Positions 22,540 through 30,311 of a stretch of DNA of 39,134 nt are shown here, in pieces. Every line of letters begins with the position of its first letter. The stretch's first letter is position 1. Below the pieces are notes generated by a model that saw nothing but the letters and a program-made list of their open reading frames with translations, was not told the DNA's origin and made no database searches. A program made the position numbers and the translations under genes. This DNA comes from Candidatus Omnitrophota bacterium (GTDB lineage: Bacteria; Omnitrophota; Gorgyraeia; 2-01-FULL-45-10), in the NCBI GenBank assembly GCA_030695905.1, contig JAUYOL010000028.1, positions 1 through 39,134 of the forward strand, read 5' to 3'.

Positions 22540-23027
22540 CGTTTCTTCCCAAATATTTTTATCTCTTCTATGTCGCGCAGATCCTTTTCCCTGCCCGACG
22601 CTTTTTTCATTTTTATAAAATTTTTAACTGAAATAATTTTCAACGTAAGCTTGCCGACTCTCGCTTTTATCGCATCTTTGTTAGCGACGCTAAAGCTAAT
22701 GGGGGAATCAACCAAAATATCGACTTCTTCATAACTATCTCGGCCTTTATAAAAGTTGAAGGCCTTCATATTTTTATTCTTAATCCAATCTTTTCTTGTC
22801 GCCTGATCTGCGATACCCATGGGATCTACCGGCTGTTTAACATAATATCCCTGATGTTTTAAAATTTTTACGACCTTGCGAAGGTTATTGTCTGTCATGT
22901 CCACAAGAATATCCATGTCGAGCGTATTACGATTGCCACCCAGCAAATTGAAGGCAATTCCTCCGACAAGTACATATTTAACCTTCTGCCTTTGAAATTC
23001 CCTCAATATCTCTTCATATAATATCAT
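22536..23027 (-). CDS. Nucleotidyltransferase-fold protein (AbiEii/DUF6036-like)
   Basis: A 163-residue protein with the core of the DNA polymerase beta-like nucleotidyltransferase fold: VLVGGIAFNLLGGNRNTLDM followed by DILVD gives the GG motif and the D-x-D metal-binding pair, and EEVDILVDSP near residue 100-110 supplies the third acidic strand. Free-standing members of this group include AbiEii toxins and uncharacterised housekeeping or defence proteins. It overlaps a 53-aa downstream partner by four bases and is set among tRNA genes, which are frequent targets of such enzymes. The substrate is unknown; tRNA or protein nucleotidylation are possibilities, not findings. Confidence 0.8.
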   Translation of the reverse strand: MILYEEILREFQRQKVKYVLVGGIAFNLLGGNRNTLDMDILVDMTDNNLRKVVKILKHQGYYVKQPVDPMGIADQATRKDWIKNKNMKAFNFYKGRDSYEEVDILVDSPISFSVANKDAIKARVGKLTLKIISVKNFIKMKKASGREKDLRDIEEIKIFGKKR

Positions 23028-23044
23028 AATTTCACGGCCCTATA

Positions 23045-23296
23045 TTATATTCGATTCGCCGACAAAATCAAGCTTAACTTCTCGGCGCGTGGTAGCTTTT
23101 TTATGGCCGCCTCGCGCTTCAATGCCGCGGACCTCGTTGCAACTTTTTGTTTGTAGACAAGTTTGACAGGCGCCCTAACTCTTGTAAACTTAGCCCCTTT
23201 TCTTAAATTATGCTCTGATAAGCGCCTATCTATATCTGTTGTTACGCCTGTGTATAGCTTGCTATCTTTACACTCTATAATATAGACTTGCCACAT
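23045..23296 (-). CDS. GIY-YIG domain protein, YhbQ-like
   Basis: An 83-residue GIY-YIG nuclease-superfamily domain. The start MWQVYIIECKDSKLYTGVTT contains the paired VYI and YTGV strands that stand for GIY and YIG, followed by R-x-x-EHN and the usual basic helix (ALKREAAIKKL). The frame continues upstream to 23386, but the ATG at 23296 has a correctly spaced AAGGA and the extension is non-homologous, so 23296 is preferred. Small members of this family (YhbQ/UPF0213) are of uncertain function; a structure-specific nuclease role is presumed from the fold. Confidence 0.88.
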   Translation of the reverse strand: MWQVYIIECKDSKLYTGVTTDIDRRLSEHNLRKGAKFTRVRAPVKLVYKQKVATRSAALKREAAIKKLPRAEKLSLILSANRI

Positions 23297-23415
23297 TCGT
23301 GTCCTTATAAAGAAACTCGCGTTTGGGTTTTGGCCGATATTATTGCCCAGTGCCAGTCGGCACTTCGTGCCTCCGGTGCAGGGCATTCACCATTCGCCTT
23401 AACAATATGGCTGCG

Positions 23416-23453
23416 CCATGAACCTGAGCCCCGAAGGGGCGAATGGTTCATGG
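23416..23453. repeat. Nested hairpin touching the 3' end of tRNA-Gln
   Basis: A 9-bp inverted repeat (CCATGAACC at 23416 and GGTTCATGG at 23445) encloses a second stem GCCCC-GAA-GGGGC. On the minus strand it begins in the CCA end of tRNA-Gln. It may guide 3' processing or act as a weak terminator; no U-tract follows. Confidence 0.55.
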
Positions 23454-23524
23454 TTGCCCAGTTAGGATTCGAACCTAAACAAGCAGATCCAGAATCTGCT
23501 GTGCTACCGTTACACCACCGGGCA
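23451..23524 (-). tRNA. tRNA-Gln (anticodon CUG)
   Basis: A 74-base tRNA on the minus strand. The acceptor stem TGCCCGG pairs with CTGGGCA (one G-U), the anticodon loop TTCTGGA between GCAGA and TCTGC reads CUG, the T-arm has GGTTCGAATCC and CCA is encoded at 23451-23453. Its 5' end lies only four bases after the gltX stop codon, so tRNA-Gln is probably cut from the gltX mRNA. Confidence 0.95.
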
Positions 23525-23528
23525 ACGC

Positions 23529-24809
23529 TTAACAAAATTTTGAAAGACGCGCGAGGACCTTTTCGCGGCCCAATAATTCCATCATGTCAAATAACCCCGC
23601 GCCTACGGTCTTTCCGCTTATCGCGACACGGGTCGGGTGTATCAATTCACCGGCCTTTACCTTTAATTCATCGGCCAGCTTCCTGTAAGCCTCTTCTATC
23701 GCCACTTTGCCGAAGTCGGCGCACCCGGTAACGGCGGTTTTGCATCTTTGCACTATCTCTTTTGCGCCGGGCTTATTTAAATATTTTTCTACCGCCTTCT
23801 GATCATACTCTATCTCATCGGCAAAAAATATCTTATAGACGCTTACCAGGTCGTCTAACGTGCGGGTCCTCTCTTTATACGCCAAAATTATACTTTTCCA
23901 TTGCTCGCGGTCGTATTTAGAGCCGAGCACATTTTTAAACTTAAGAAATTCTTCTGCCGCGGCCACAAGTTTTTCTAAGTCCATATTCTTTATATACTGG
24001 CCGTTCATCCAGCTTAACTTGTCCATATCGAATATCGCGCCGGTCTTGTTGACGTCCTTTACATCAAATAGTTTTATTATCTCTTCTATGGGCAGCACTT
24101 CGACATCATTCCCCGGCGCCCATCCCATCAAAGATAAATAATTCACGAGCGCCTCCGGTAAAAATCCCATATTCTTATACTCGAATATGCTCGTCGCGCC
24201 ATGGCGCTTCGATAGACGGCCGCCGTCCTTGCTCAGTATAAGCGGTATGTGCGCAAATTTTGGCAGCGGCAGGCCCAGCGCCTCATATAGCATGACCTGT
24301 TTGGGCGTATTCGATATATGGTCATCGCCGCGTATAATATGGGTTATCTTCATCTCGTAATCATCCACAACGCACGCGAAATTATACGTCGGGGTGCCGT
24401 CCGATTTCATAAGCACCTGGTCCTTTATATCATCGGTTGAAAATTCCACTTTGCCGCGTATCATATCTTCGAAAGATACTTTTTTGCCTTTTTCAACCTT
24501 GAATATTATAGCCGGCCCTTCAAGATACGCCAGATTTTTTTCCACCAAAATTTGAGCGTATTTTTTATACACATCAAAACGGTTTGATTGAAATACAAGC
24601 TCGTCATCCCAGGACATAAAAAGCCACTTCAAAGATCCCAATATCTCATCGAGATATTCGCTCTTAGAGCGCTCTTTGTCGGTATCCTCTATCCTTAGAA
24701 TAAATTTACCGTTATTATGGCGGGCGTATAACCAATTAAATAATGCGGTCCTCGCGCTTCCTATATGTAAATAGCCCGTAGGGCTTGGGGCAAATCTTAC
24801 TTTTACCAT
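23529..24809 (-). CDS. gltX: Glutamyl-tRNA synthetase, short form
   Basis: A 426-residue class I synthetase that charges tRNA with glutamate. The HIGH signature is HIGS at 15-18 and the KMSKS signature is LSKRHG at 199-204; RFAPSPTG and RGDDHISNTP are also present. It is about 40 residues shorter than usual. The gap is near residue 100, where AYLEGPAIIFKV replaces the usual segment with Cys-x-Cys and RYDGxCR that forms the zinc-binding insertion. Immediately downstream lies tRNA-Gln. This is compatible with a non-discriminating enzyme that also glutamylates tRNA-Gln, although that cannot be proved from sequence by eye. It follows the oxidoreductase gamma-subunit gene by four bases. Confidence 0.95.
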   Translation of the reverse strand: MVKVRFAPSPTGYLHIGSARTALFNWLYARHNNGKFILRIEDTDKERSKSEYLDEILGSLKWLFMSWDDELVFQSNRFDVYKKYAQILVEKNLAYLEGPAIIFKVEKGKKVSFEDMIRGKVEFSTDDIKDQVLMKSDGTPTYNFACVVDDYEMKITHIIRGDDHISNTPKQVMLYEALGLPLPKFAHIPLILSKDGGRLSKRHGATSIFEYKNMGFLPEALVNYLSLMGWAPGNDVEVLPIEEIIKLFDVKDVNKTGAIFDMDKLSWMNGQYIKNMDLEKLVAAAEEFLKFKNVLGSKYDREQWKSIILAYKERTRTLDDLVSVYKIFFADEIEYDQKAVEKYLNKPGAKEIVQRCKTAVTGCADFGKVAIEEAYRKLADELKVKAGELIHPTRVAISGKTVGAGLFDMMELLGREKVLARLSKFC

Positions 24810-24813
24810 TGTA

Positions 24814-25353
24814 TTACGCTTTTGTGTAACCTTTCTCTATAGCTTTTTTATTTAATTGATAGACGCTCTCTTTGTCACCCATCATCTCTTTTAACGCAGC
24901 TGTCACCGCTCTTAGGGGAAATATTTTGGAGCGCTTAAGAAGAGCCCCTATGGCTATCATATTCGCGCAGCGGGAACTTCCTAATTTTGAGGCTATCTCC
25001 GTCATCGGTATCGAAACCGTCTTTATGTCTTTGCGCGACGGCTTAGCCCGGGCCAAAGACTTATTCATTATCAGTATACCTTTGGGTTTTAATTTCCCCT
25101 CGTATTTTGCCATCGATTGTTCATTCATCGCTACTAATATGTCCGGGTTGGCTATTATAGGATTGGCTATCTCTTTATCCGATATTTTGGTGACAGAATA
25201 CGCTGTGCCGCCGCGCACTTCGGCTCCATAAGCCGGCATCCAGGTAACATTTTTATGCAGATTAAGCCCCGTCTGCGCGATGAGCTTACCCATCAACATT
25301 ATTCCCTGCCCGCCGAAACCCGCAAATAGTATTTCTGTTGTTTTGTTTTTCAT
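24814..25353 (-). CDS. korC: 2-oxoacid:ferredoxin oxidoreductase, gamma subunit
   Basis: A 179-residue gamma subunit of the pyruvate/2-oxoacid:ferredoxin oxidoreductase superfamily. The N-terminal AGFGGQGIMLMGKLIAQ and the MPAYGAEVRGGTAYS motifs are diagnostic. With the alpha, beta and ferredoxin subunits encoded just upstream it forms the enzyme that oxidatively decarboxylates a 2-oxoacid to acyl-CoA while reducing ferredoxin, or runs in reverse. The frame reaches a TTG at 25359, but the ATG at 25353, two bases past the beta-subunit stop, is preferred. Confidence 0.93.
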   Translation of the reverse strand: MKNKTTEILFAGFGGQGIMLMGKLIAQTGLNLHKNVTWMPAYGAEVRGGTAYSVTKISDKEIANPIIANPDILVAMNEQSMAKYEGKLKPKGILIMNKSLARAKPSRKDIKTVSIPMTEIASKLGSSRCANMIAIGALLKRSKIFPLRAVTAALKEMMGDKESVYQLNKKAIEKGYTKA

Positions 25354-25355
25354 GA

Positions 25356-26117
25356 TCAATATGTTTTAACGACTCCTATGGGGTAGAACGTCGAAACCTC
25401 ATTCTTAATGCGCTCTACAGATTGTAACGGTGTCATTCCCCAGTACGTCGGACAATTCGATAATACTTCCACCATAGAGAAGCCTTTGCCCTCTATCTGC
25501 GTCCTGAACGCCTTTGTAATGGCGCGTTTTGCCCTTAGGATCTCCTGCGCCGAATGTATAGAAACTCGCTCTAAGTATTTAACGCCTGGTAGTATGGACA
25601 ACATCTCTAATATCTTTAACGGATAGCCGTCATTTCTTAAGCTGCGGCCATGTATAGTAGTCGCCGTCTTCTGGCCCGCCAATGTCGTAGGGGCCAATTG
25701 GCCGCCTGTCATGCCGTATACGCCGTTATTTACGAATATTACCGTTATATTTTCTCCCCTATTTGCGGCATGGATTATCTCGGCGGTGCCTATCGCGGCA
25801 AGGTCCCCATCCCCCTGATAAGTAAACACGATGTTATCGGGCCTCACCCTTTTTATGGCTGTAGCGACAGCAGGGGTTCTGCCATGCGCCGCCTCGCTGA
25901 CATCAAAATCCCAATAATCATACGCTATTACGGCGCACCCTACCGGAGCGATACCTATAACACGTTCGCGTATGCCAAATTCGTCTATCGCCTCACAAAT
26001 AAGCCTATGAACTATGCTGTGGCCGCATCCCGCGCAATAGTGCAACTCTACGTCACGCATACTTTTCGGGCGTGAAAATACCAATACTTCTTCCGTCTTC
26101 GGTCTTTTCTTTTTCAT
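25356..26117 (-). CDS. korB: 2-oxoacid:ferredoxin oxidoreductase, beta (TPP-binding) subunit
   Basis: A 253-residue beta subunit. It carries the YCAGCGHS cysteine motif (about 27-34) and the thiamine-diphosphate site GDGDLAAIGTAEIIHAANRG followed by the NNGVYGMTGGQ segment. A conserved CPTYWGM near the C-terminus is typical of the family. It binds TPP and takes part in 2-oxoacid decarboxylation at the interface with the alpha subunit. Start and stop overlap neighbours by four bases or nearly touch them, showing a coupled operon D-A-B-C. Confidence 0.95.
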   Translation of the reverse strand: MKKKRPKTEEVLVFSRPKSMRDVELHYCAGCGHSIVHRLICEAIDEFGIRERVIGIAPVGCAVIAYDYWDFDVSEAAHGRTPAVATAIKRVRPDNIVFTYQGDGDLAAIGTAEIIHAANRGENITVIFVNNGVYGMTGGQLAPTTLAGQKTATTIHGRSLRNDGYPLKILEMLSILPGVKYLERVSIHSAQEILRAKRAITKAFRTQIEGKGFSMVEVLSNCPTYWGMTPLQSVERIKNEVSTFYPIGVVKTY

Positions 26118-27166
26118 GCTAAAGCTTCTATTCTGGTTAAGATCTCCTCGACACTGGGCACGCCGCCGCCGGCCCTGCCGTAAAAATCGACTTCGGCCTT
26201 GCCGTTTACGGCTATCATTACGTCCTCTACCATTTGGCCCGCGCTCATCTCCACAACAAGGAATTTCTTTGCCTTTGAGGCTGCTTCATTGATAGTCTTT
26301 GAGGGGAACGGCCATAATGTTATAGGCCTTATCAGCCCGACTTTTAATCCTTTCGCGCGCGCCATTTCCATAGACGCTTTTGCCGTCCTGGCAATCGATC
26401 CGTAGGCGACCAGTATTATATCGCTGTCTTTGATATTATGCGCGGCAAAGAGCACTTCTTTGCTTTTAATGGTATTGTATTTTTCCTGCAGTTTCTTATT
26501 ATGCTCCTCGAGCGCGCCTTCCGGAAGGTAAAAAGATCTTACTATATTTGGCGCCCTGCCCTTACAGCCTGTCAGCGCCCATGGTTTGTCGGGTATTTGG
26601 GGTTCGGGACCCGGCGTCCGTAATTGTATAGGCTCCATCATCTGCCCTAATAGCCCGTCGCCCAATATAATAACGGGATTCCTGTATTTGTCGGCAATAT
26701 CAAAAGCCATAAATGTATAATCCATTAATTCCTGCGCTGAAGCGGGGGCCAGTACTATAGATTTATAATCCCCGTGTCCGCCGCCTTTGACGCTTTGAAA
26801 ATAGTCACTCTGGGCCGGCGCTATATTGCCAAGCCCCGGGCCGCCTCTTTGCATATTAACTATTACGCATGGCAATTCCGCCCCGGCGATATATGATATG
26901 CCTTCCTGTTTCAGGCTCATGCCCGGCGAAGATGATGATGTCATGGCCCGTTCACCCGCGGCAGAGGCTCCAAAAACCATATTTATCGCGGCAAGTTCCG
27001 ATTCTGCCTGTATAAAGACCCCTCCGGTTTCCGACATACGCTTAGCCATGTACGCGGTAAGCTCATTCTGCGGTGTAATGGGATATCCGGCATAAAATTT
27101 ACAGCCGGCAAGCATAGCCCCTTCGCCGCAAGCCTCATTACCGCACATCAGTATTTTTCTCGTCAT
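26114..27166 (-). CDS. korA: 2-oxoacid:ferredoxin oxidoreductase, alpha subunit (VorB/KorA-like)
   Basis: A 350-residue alpha subunit without an N-terminal gamma domain. GNEACGEGAMLAGCKFYAGY, QAESELAAINMVFGASAAGE and TSSSSPGMSLKQEGISYIAG are diagnostic. The sequence is closest in my memory to VorB-type proteins (2-oxoisovalerate:ferredoxin oxidoreductase), which are otherwise hard to tell from KorA; the exact 2-oxoacid is therefore open. It pairs with the beta subunit encoded four bases into its end and with the ferredoxin subunit encoded upstream (2-base gap). Confidence 0.93.
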   Translation of the reverse strand: MTRKILMCGNEACGEGAMLAGCKFYAGYPITPQNELTAYMAKRMSETGGVFIQAESELAAINMVFGASAAGERAMTSSSSPGMSLKQEGISYIAGAELPCVIVNMQRGGPGLGNIAPAQSDYFQSVKGGGHGDYKSIVLAPASAQELMDYTFMAFDIADKYRNPVIILGDGLLGQMMEPIQLRTPGPEPQIPDKPWALTGCKGRAPNIVRSFYLPEGALEEHNKKLQEKYNTIKSKEVLFAAHNIKDSDIILVAYGSIARTAKASMEMARAKGLKVGLIRPITLWPFPSKTINEAASKAKKFLVVEMSAGQMVEDVMIAVNGKAEVDFYGRAGGGVPSVEEILTRIEALA

Positions 27167-27168
27167 AA

Positions 27169-27369
27169 TTATCTATAAACCTCTATAATACATTCCGGGC
27201 ATACAAGGGCGCACATGGCGCACCCTGAACATTTACCGCCCAAAAACTTAACTGGCTTCACCCCTTTTGCGTTCAATCGATCCGATACCTTTATAAGATT
27301 ATTGGGGCAATTAACCACGCAAAGGTAACAACCCTTGCACCTATCTTTGTTTATCTTTATCCTTGCCAT
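27169..27369 (-). CDS. korD: 2x[4Fe-4S] ferredoxin subunit of the 2-oxoacid oxidoreductase
   Basis: A 66-residue ferredoxin with two CxxCxxC-x3-CP cluster motifs: CKGCYLCVVNCP near the N-terminus and CSGCAMCALVCP near the C-terminus. It would pass electrons from the catalytic subunits to free ferredoxin. A TTG at 27384 gives a slightly longer frame overlapping dxs, but the ATG at 27369 yields the normal MARIKINKDRCKGC beginning. It is the first gene of the D-A-B-C set and starts four bases after the dxs stop. Confidence 0.92.
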   Translation of the reverse strand: MARIKINKDRCKGCYLCVVNCPNNLIKVSDRLNAKGVKPVKFLGGKCSGCAMCALVCPECIIEVYR

Positions 27370-27373
27370 GTAT

Positions 27374-29275
27374 TTAACCCACAACCTCTCTTGTAATTAC
27401 ATCGCAAATTGCGTCGGGTGTCAAGTTATACTTCGCGAACAGCTCGGCACGGGCGCCATGTTCTATAAATTTGCTTGGCAGGCCTATTCTCCTTACCTTT
27501 ACACCATTAATATTTTCTCTTTCCATAAATTCTAATACCGCGCTGCCGAATCCGCCCTCAAGCACGCCTTCTTCAATAGTAACTATCCTTTTAGTGCCGC
27601 GGCAAACTTCTTCGATAGCCTCTCCGTCGATGGGTTTAACAAACCTGGCATTGATGACAGAGGCATCTATCCTCTTCTTCATCAATAGCGCGGCGACTTC
27701 AAGCGCTGTATATACCATAGATCCTATCGCGATAATCGCTATATCCTTGCCGTTCTTGATCACTTCGGCCTTACCGGTCTCGACCGGCGTTTTATTTGCC
27801 GCGTGTTTGGCTAAGATAAGATGCGCGTCATTTGACAGCATGGGGGAGGAGCCTCTGGGGTATCTTATCGCCATCGCCTTGGGCTGCCGGACCGCATAAT
27901 CGATCATCTCCTTTAGTTCATCGGTATCTTTGGGGGCCATCACCATAAGATTGGGTATATGCCGTAAATAGGCGATATCGAAAACACCGTGATGCGTCGG
28001 GCCGTCCTCTCCGACCAAGCCTGCTCTATCGAGACAAAATATGACGGGCAGGTTCTGCAGGCAGACATCGTGGACGATCTGGTCATACGAGCGCTGTAAA
28101 AATGTGGAGTATATGGAGACTACCGGTTTAAAACCGCCCCTGGCAAGGCCCGCGCTTAACCCCACCGCATGCTCTTCCGATATGCCGACATCAAAAAAAC
28201 GTTCCGGAAATAGTTTCGCGAAATCATTAAACCCTGTACCGTCTATCATTGCGGCGCTTATACCCACCACCTTGGGATCATTTTGAGCGATTTCGACTAT
28301 CTTCGCGCTGAAAGCTTCGGTAAACGTCTCTTTCGCGCCTTTGCTAACTGGTATACCCGTCGCGATATCGAAAGGCCCCGTTGAATGAAATGCGCTGGGG
28401 GAGTTTTCCGCCGGGCTGTATCCTTTACCTTTCTTTGTTATCGCATGGATTAAAAGAGGTTCGTCCAGATCCGCCACATTCTTAAATACATCCACAAGCT
28501 GCGCTATATTATGCCCGTCTATAGGGCCGAAATATCTGAAACCCATCTCTTCGAATAACATCCCCGGTATAAGAAGATTTTTCAGGCCCTCTTCGAGTTT
28601 TCTGGCGGCCCTGTATGCCCTGAAACCAAAACGGGGTATTCTTATCAATACTCTTTCCACATCACGCCTTATTTTGTTATAAGCGGGGTTCGTTATTATC
28701 CGGTTTAAGTACCTACTCAAGGCTCCGACGCTTTTTGATATCGATAATTCGTTATCATTCAGCACAACTATCACGTTCTTTTTAAGGTGCCCTGTGTGAT
28801 TAAGCGCTTCGAATGCCATTCCTCCGGCAAGCGCGGCGTCGCCTATTACAACTATCGTTTTCCTATTGTCCTTGTTCAAATCTTTTGCCAGAACAAGGCC
28901 CAGCGCGGTCGATATAGATGTCGAGCTATGTCCGCAGGTGACTATGTCATGTTCGGGAGACTCATCTTTATTTGGAAATCCGCTTATACCGCCAAGCTGT
29001 CTTAGTGTGGAAAAAGAACGTAACCGGCCCGTCAGTATTTTATGCGCGTAAGCCTGGTGCCCCACATCCCACAAAACCATATCGCGGGGCGTGTTAAACG
29101 TATAGTGTATAGCCACCGCGAGCTCTACCGCGCCCAGGCTTGAGGACAGATGCCCGCCCGTCTTCGATACTGTAGATACGATCTGGTCGCGTATCTCTTT
29201 AGCGAGCGTGGGCAGTTCGGTAAGTTTTAACTTACGCAGATCACTTACGTCGTTTATCGTATCGACCAATCTCAT
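27374..29275 (-). CDS. dxs: 1-deoxy-D-xylulose-5-phosphate synthase
   Basis: A 633-residue TPP enzyme that condenses pyruvate and glyceraldehyde 3-phosphate, the first step of the DXP isoprenoid pathway. Visible motifs: GHLSSSLGAVELAVAIHYTF, DVGHQAYAHKILTGR, the TPP site GDAALAGGMAFEALNH, the second-half ISEEHAVGLSAGLA and PTHHGVFDIAYLRHIPNL. Length is normal. Its ATG shares one base with the stop of the polyprenyl synthase gene upstream (29275), so the two isoprenoid genes are coupled. Confidence 0.97.
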   Translation of the reverse strand: MRLVDTINDVSDLRKLKLTELPTLAKEIRDQIVSTVSKTGGHLSSSLGAVELAVAIHYTFNTPRDMVLWDVGHQAYAHKILTGRLRSFSTLRQLGGISGFPNKDESPEHDIVTCGHSSTSISTALGLVLAKDLNKDNRKTIVVIGDAALAGGMAFEALNHTGHLKKNVIVVLNDNELSISKSVGALSRYLNRIITNPAYNKIRRDVERVLIRIPRFGFRAYRAARKLEEGLKNLLIPGMLFEEMGFRYFGPIDGHNIAQLVDVFKNVADLDEPLLIHAITKKGKGYSPAENSPSAFHSTGPFDIATGIPVSKGAKETFTEAFSAKIVEIAQNDPKVVGISAAMIDGTGFNDFAKLFPERFFDVGISEEHAVGLSAGLARGGFKPVVSIYSTFLQRSYDQIVHDVCLQNLPVIFCLDRAGLVGEDGPTHHGVFDIAYLRHIPNLMVMAPKDTDELKEMIDYAVRQPKAMAIRYPRGSSPMLSNDAHLILAKHAANKTPVETGKAEVIKNGKDIAIIAIGSMVYTALEVAALLMKKRIDASVINARFVKPIDGEAIEEVCRGTKRIVTIEEGVLEGGFGSAVLEFMERENINGVKVRRIGLPSKFIEHGARAELFAKYNLTPDAICDVITREVVG

Positions 29276-30033
29276 TATATGATCCTCTTTACAGAGTAAT
29301 CGGCCATAGCCTTTAGCTTGTCCGCTTTTTTACCGAATATCTTAAGTTCTTTTTTCGCTCTCTCTATAAACACAGCCGCTTCTTTGCGTGCTCCCGCGCC
29401 TCCATCCAAAAGATCATCGACTGCCTGGAAGGATAGGCCAAAATTTAACCCAAATTTTTGAAGCGCGGCCGTTTCTCTGCGGCCCGCGCCCGCGACAATC
29501 GCGCCTGCCTTTGTTGATACCTCAAAAAGTTTCGCGGTTTTAAGAAGGTTTATCTTCTTTAATATATTCCTGTCTTTCTTATCCTGAAATTCCATATCAA
29601 GCGCCTGCCCGCCCACCATCCCATTCACACCAACTGCTTCTGACACTTCTTGTATTATCTCGAGGCCCGCTTTTGCGTGGGTATGTCTTGCTATTATGCC
29701 AAACGCCAAGGTAAGCAGCGCGTCCCCGGCAAGAATCGCGTTCGCTTCCCCAAACACTTTATGGCAAGTCGGCTTACCCCGGCGAAGATCATCATTGTCC
29801 ATCGCCGGAAGATCATCGTGTATAAGCGAGTATGTATGTATAAATTCTATCGCGCACGCTATCGGCATAGCGTCTTTAACAGAACCGGCGCAAACCCTTG
29901 CCGACTCTATTAAAATTAGAGGCCTTATCCGTTTTCCCCCCGAAAGAACACTGTATCTGACGGCTTTTTGTATTATACCGTCGCCTTTTGGCAGATACTT
30001 TTCCAGATTTTTATCTATCTCTATAAGGGCCAA
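29275..30033 (-). CDS. ispA: Polyprenyl (farnesyl/geranylgeranyl-type) diphosphate synthase
   Basis: A trans-prenyltransferase that chains isopentenyl diphosphate onto an allylic primer. The first Asp-rich motif is complete (HDDLPAMDNDDLRRGKPT) and GGKRIRP is present. The second is only DDLLD, and the usual following GKxxGxDxxxxKxTYP segment is missing: the text runs from DDLLDGGAGARKEAAVF straight into the last helix. The enzyme is thus about 20 residues shorter there. The frame is open to an ATG at 30087, inside xseB, but the TTG at 30033 directly after the xseB stop gives the usual spacing to GGKRIRP; neither has a clear ribosome-binding site. Product chain length is uncertain. Confidence 0.9.
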   Translation of the reverse strand: MALIEIDKNLEKYLPKGDGIIQKAVRYSVLSGGKRIRPLILIESARVCAGSVKDAMPIACAIEFIHTYSLIHDDLPAMDNDDLRRGKPTCHKVFGEANAILAGDALLTLAFGIIARHTHAKAGLEIIQEVSEAVGVNGMVGGQALDMEFQDKKDRNILKKINLLKTAKLFEVSTKAGAIVAGAGRRETAALQKFGLNFGLSFQAVDDLLDGGAGARKEAAVFIERAKKELKIFGKKADKLKAMADYSVKRII

Positions 30034-30034
30034 A

Positions 30035-30301
30035 CTATTTCTGAACTTTCTTTTTGGATTCTGCCTTTTCTTCGGCCATTGTCTCATCGAACGGCTTGAG
30101 CTCTACAGAGCCATCTTCCGACTTTAAAAGGATCTCCACTTTCTTCTTCGCGACTTCAAGTTTTTTCGCGCAAAGTTTTGACAATTTTATACCTTCTTCG
30201 TACTTGCCAAGCGCGTCATCCAAAGATAAATTGCCGCTTTCAAGATCATCCACTATCTTCTCAAGTTTTTTTAACGCGTCTTCGAACTTTATCTCAGCCA
30301 T
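30035..30301 (-). CDS. xseB: Exodeoxyribonuclease VII small subunit
   Basis: An 88-residue protein with the XseB signature FEDALKKLEKIVDDLESGNL followed by SLDDALGKYEEGIKLSKLC, two helices that form the small subunit. It assembles in several copies on XseA to make exonuclease VII, which degrades single-stranded DNA. The C-terminus is extended and Lys/Glu-rich. It starts 10 bases after the xseA stop. Confidence 0.95.
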   Translation of the reverse strand: MAEIKFEDALKKLEKIVDDLESGNLSLDDALGKYEEGIKLSKLCAKKLEVAKKKVEILLKSEDGSVELKPFDETMAEEKAESKKKVQK

Positions 30302-30311
30302 CGCTTCCCCC

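Noticed and set aside
23297-23386. N-terminal extension of the GIY-YIG protein
   Set aside because: The added 30 residues are not homologous to the family and the ATG at 23296 has a good ribosome-binding site.
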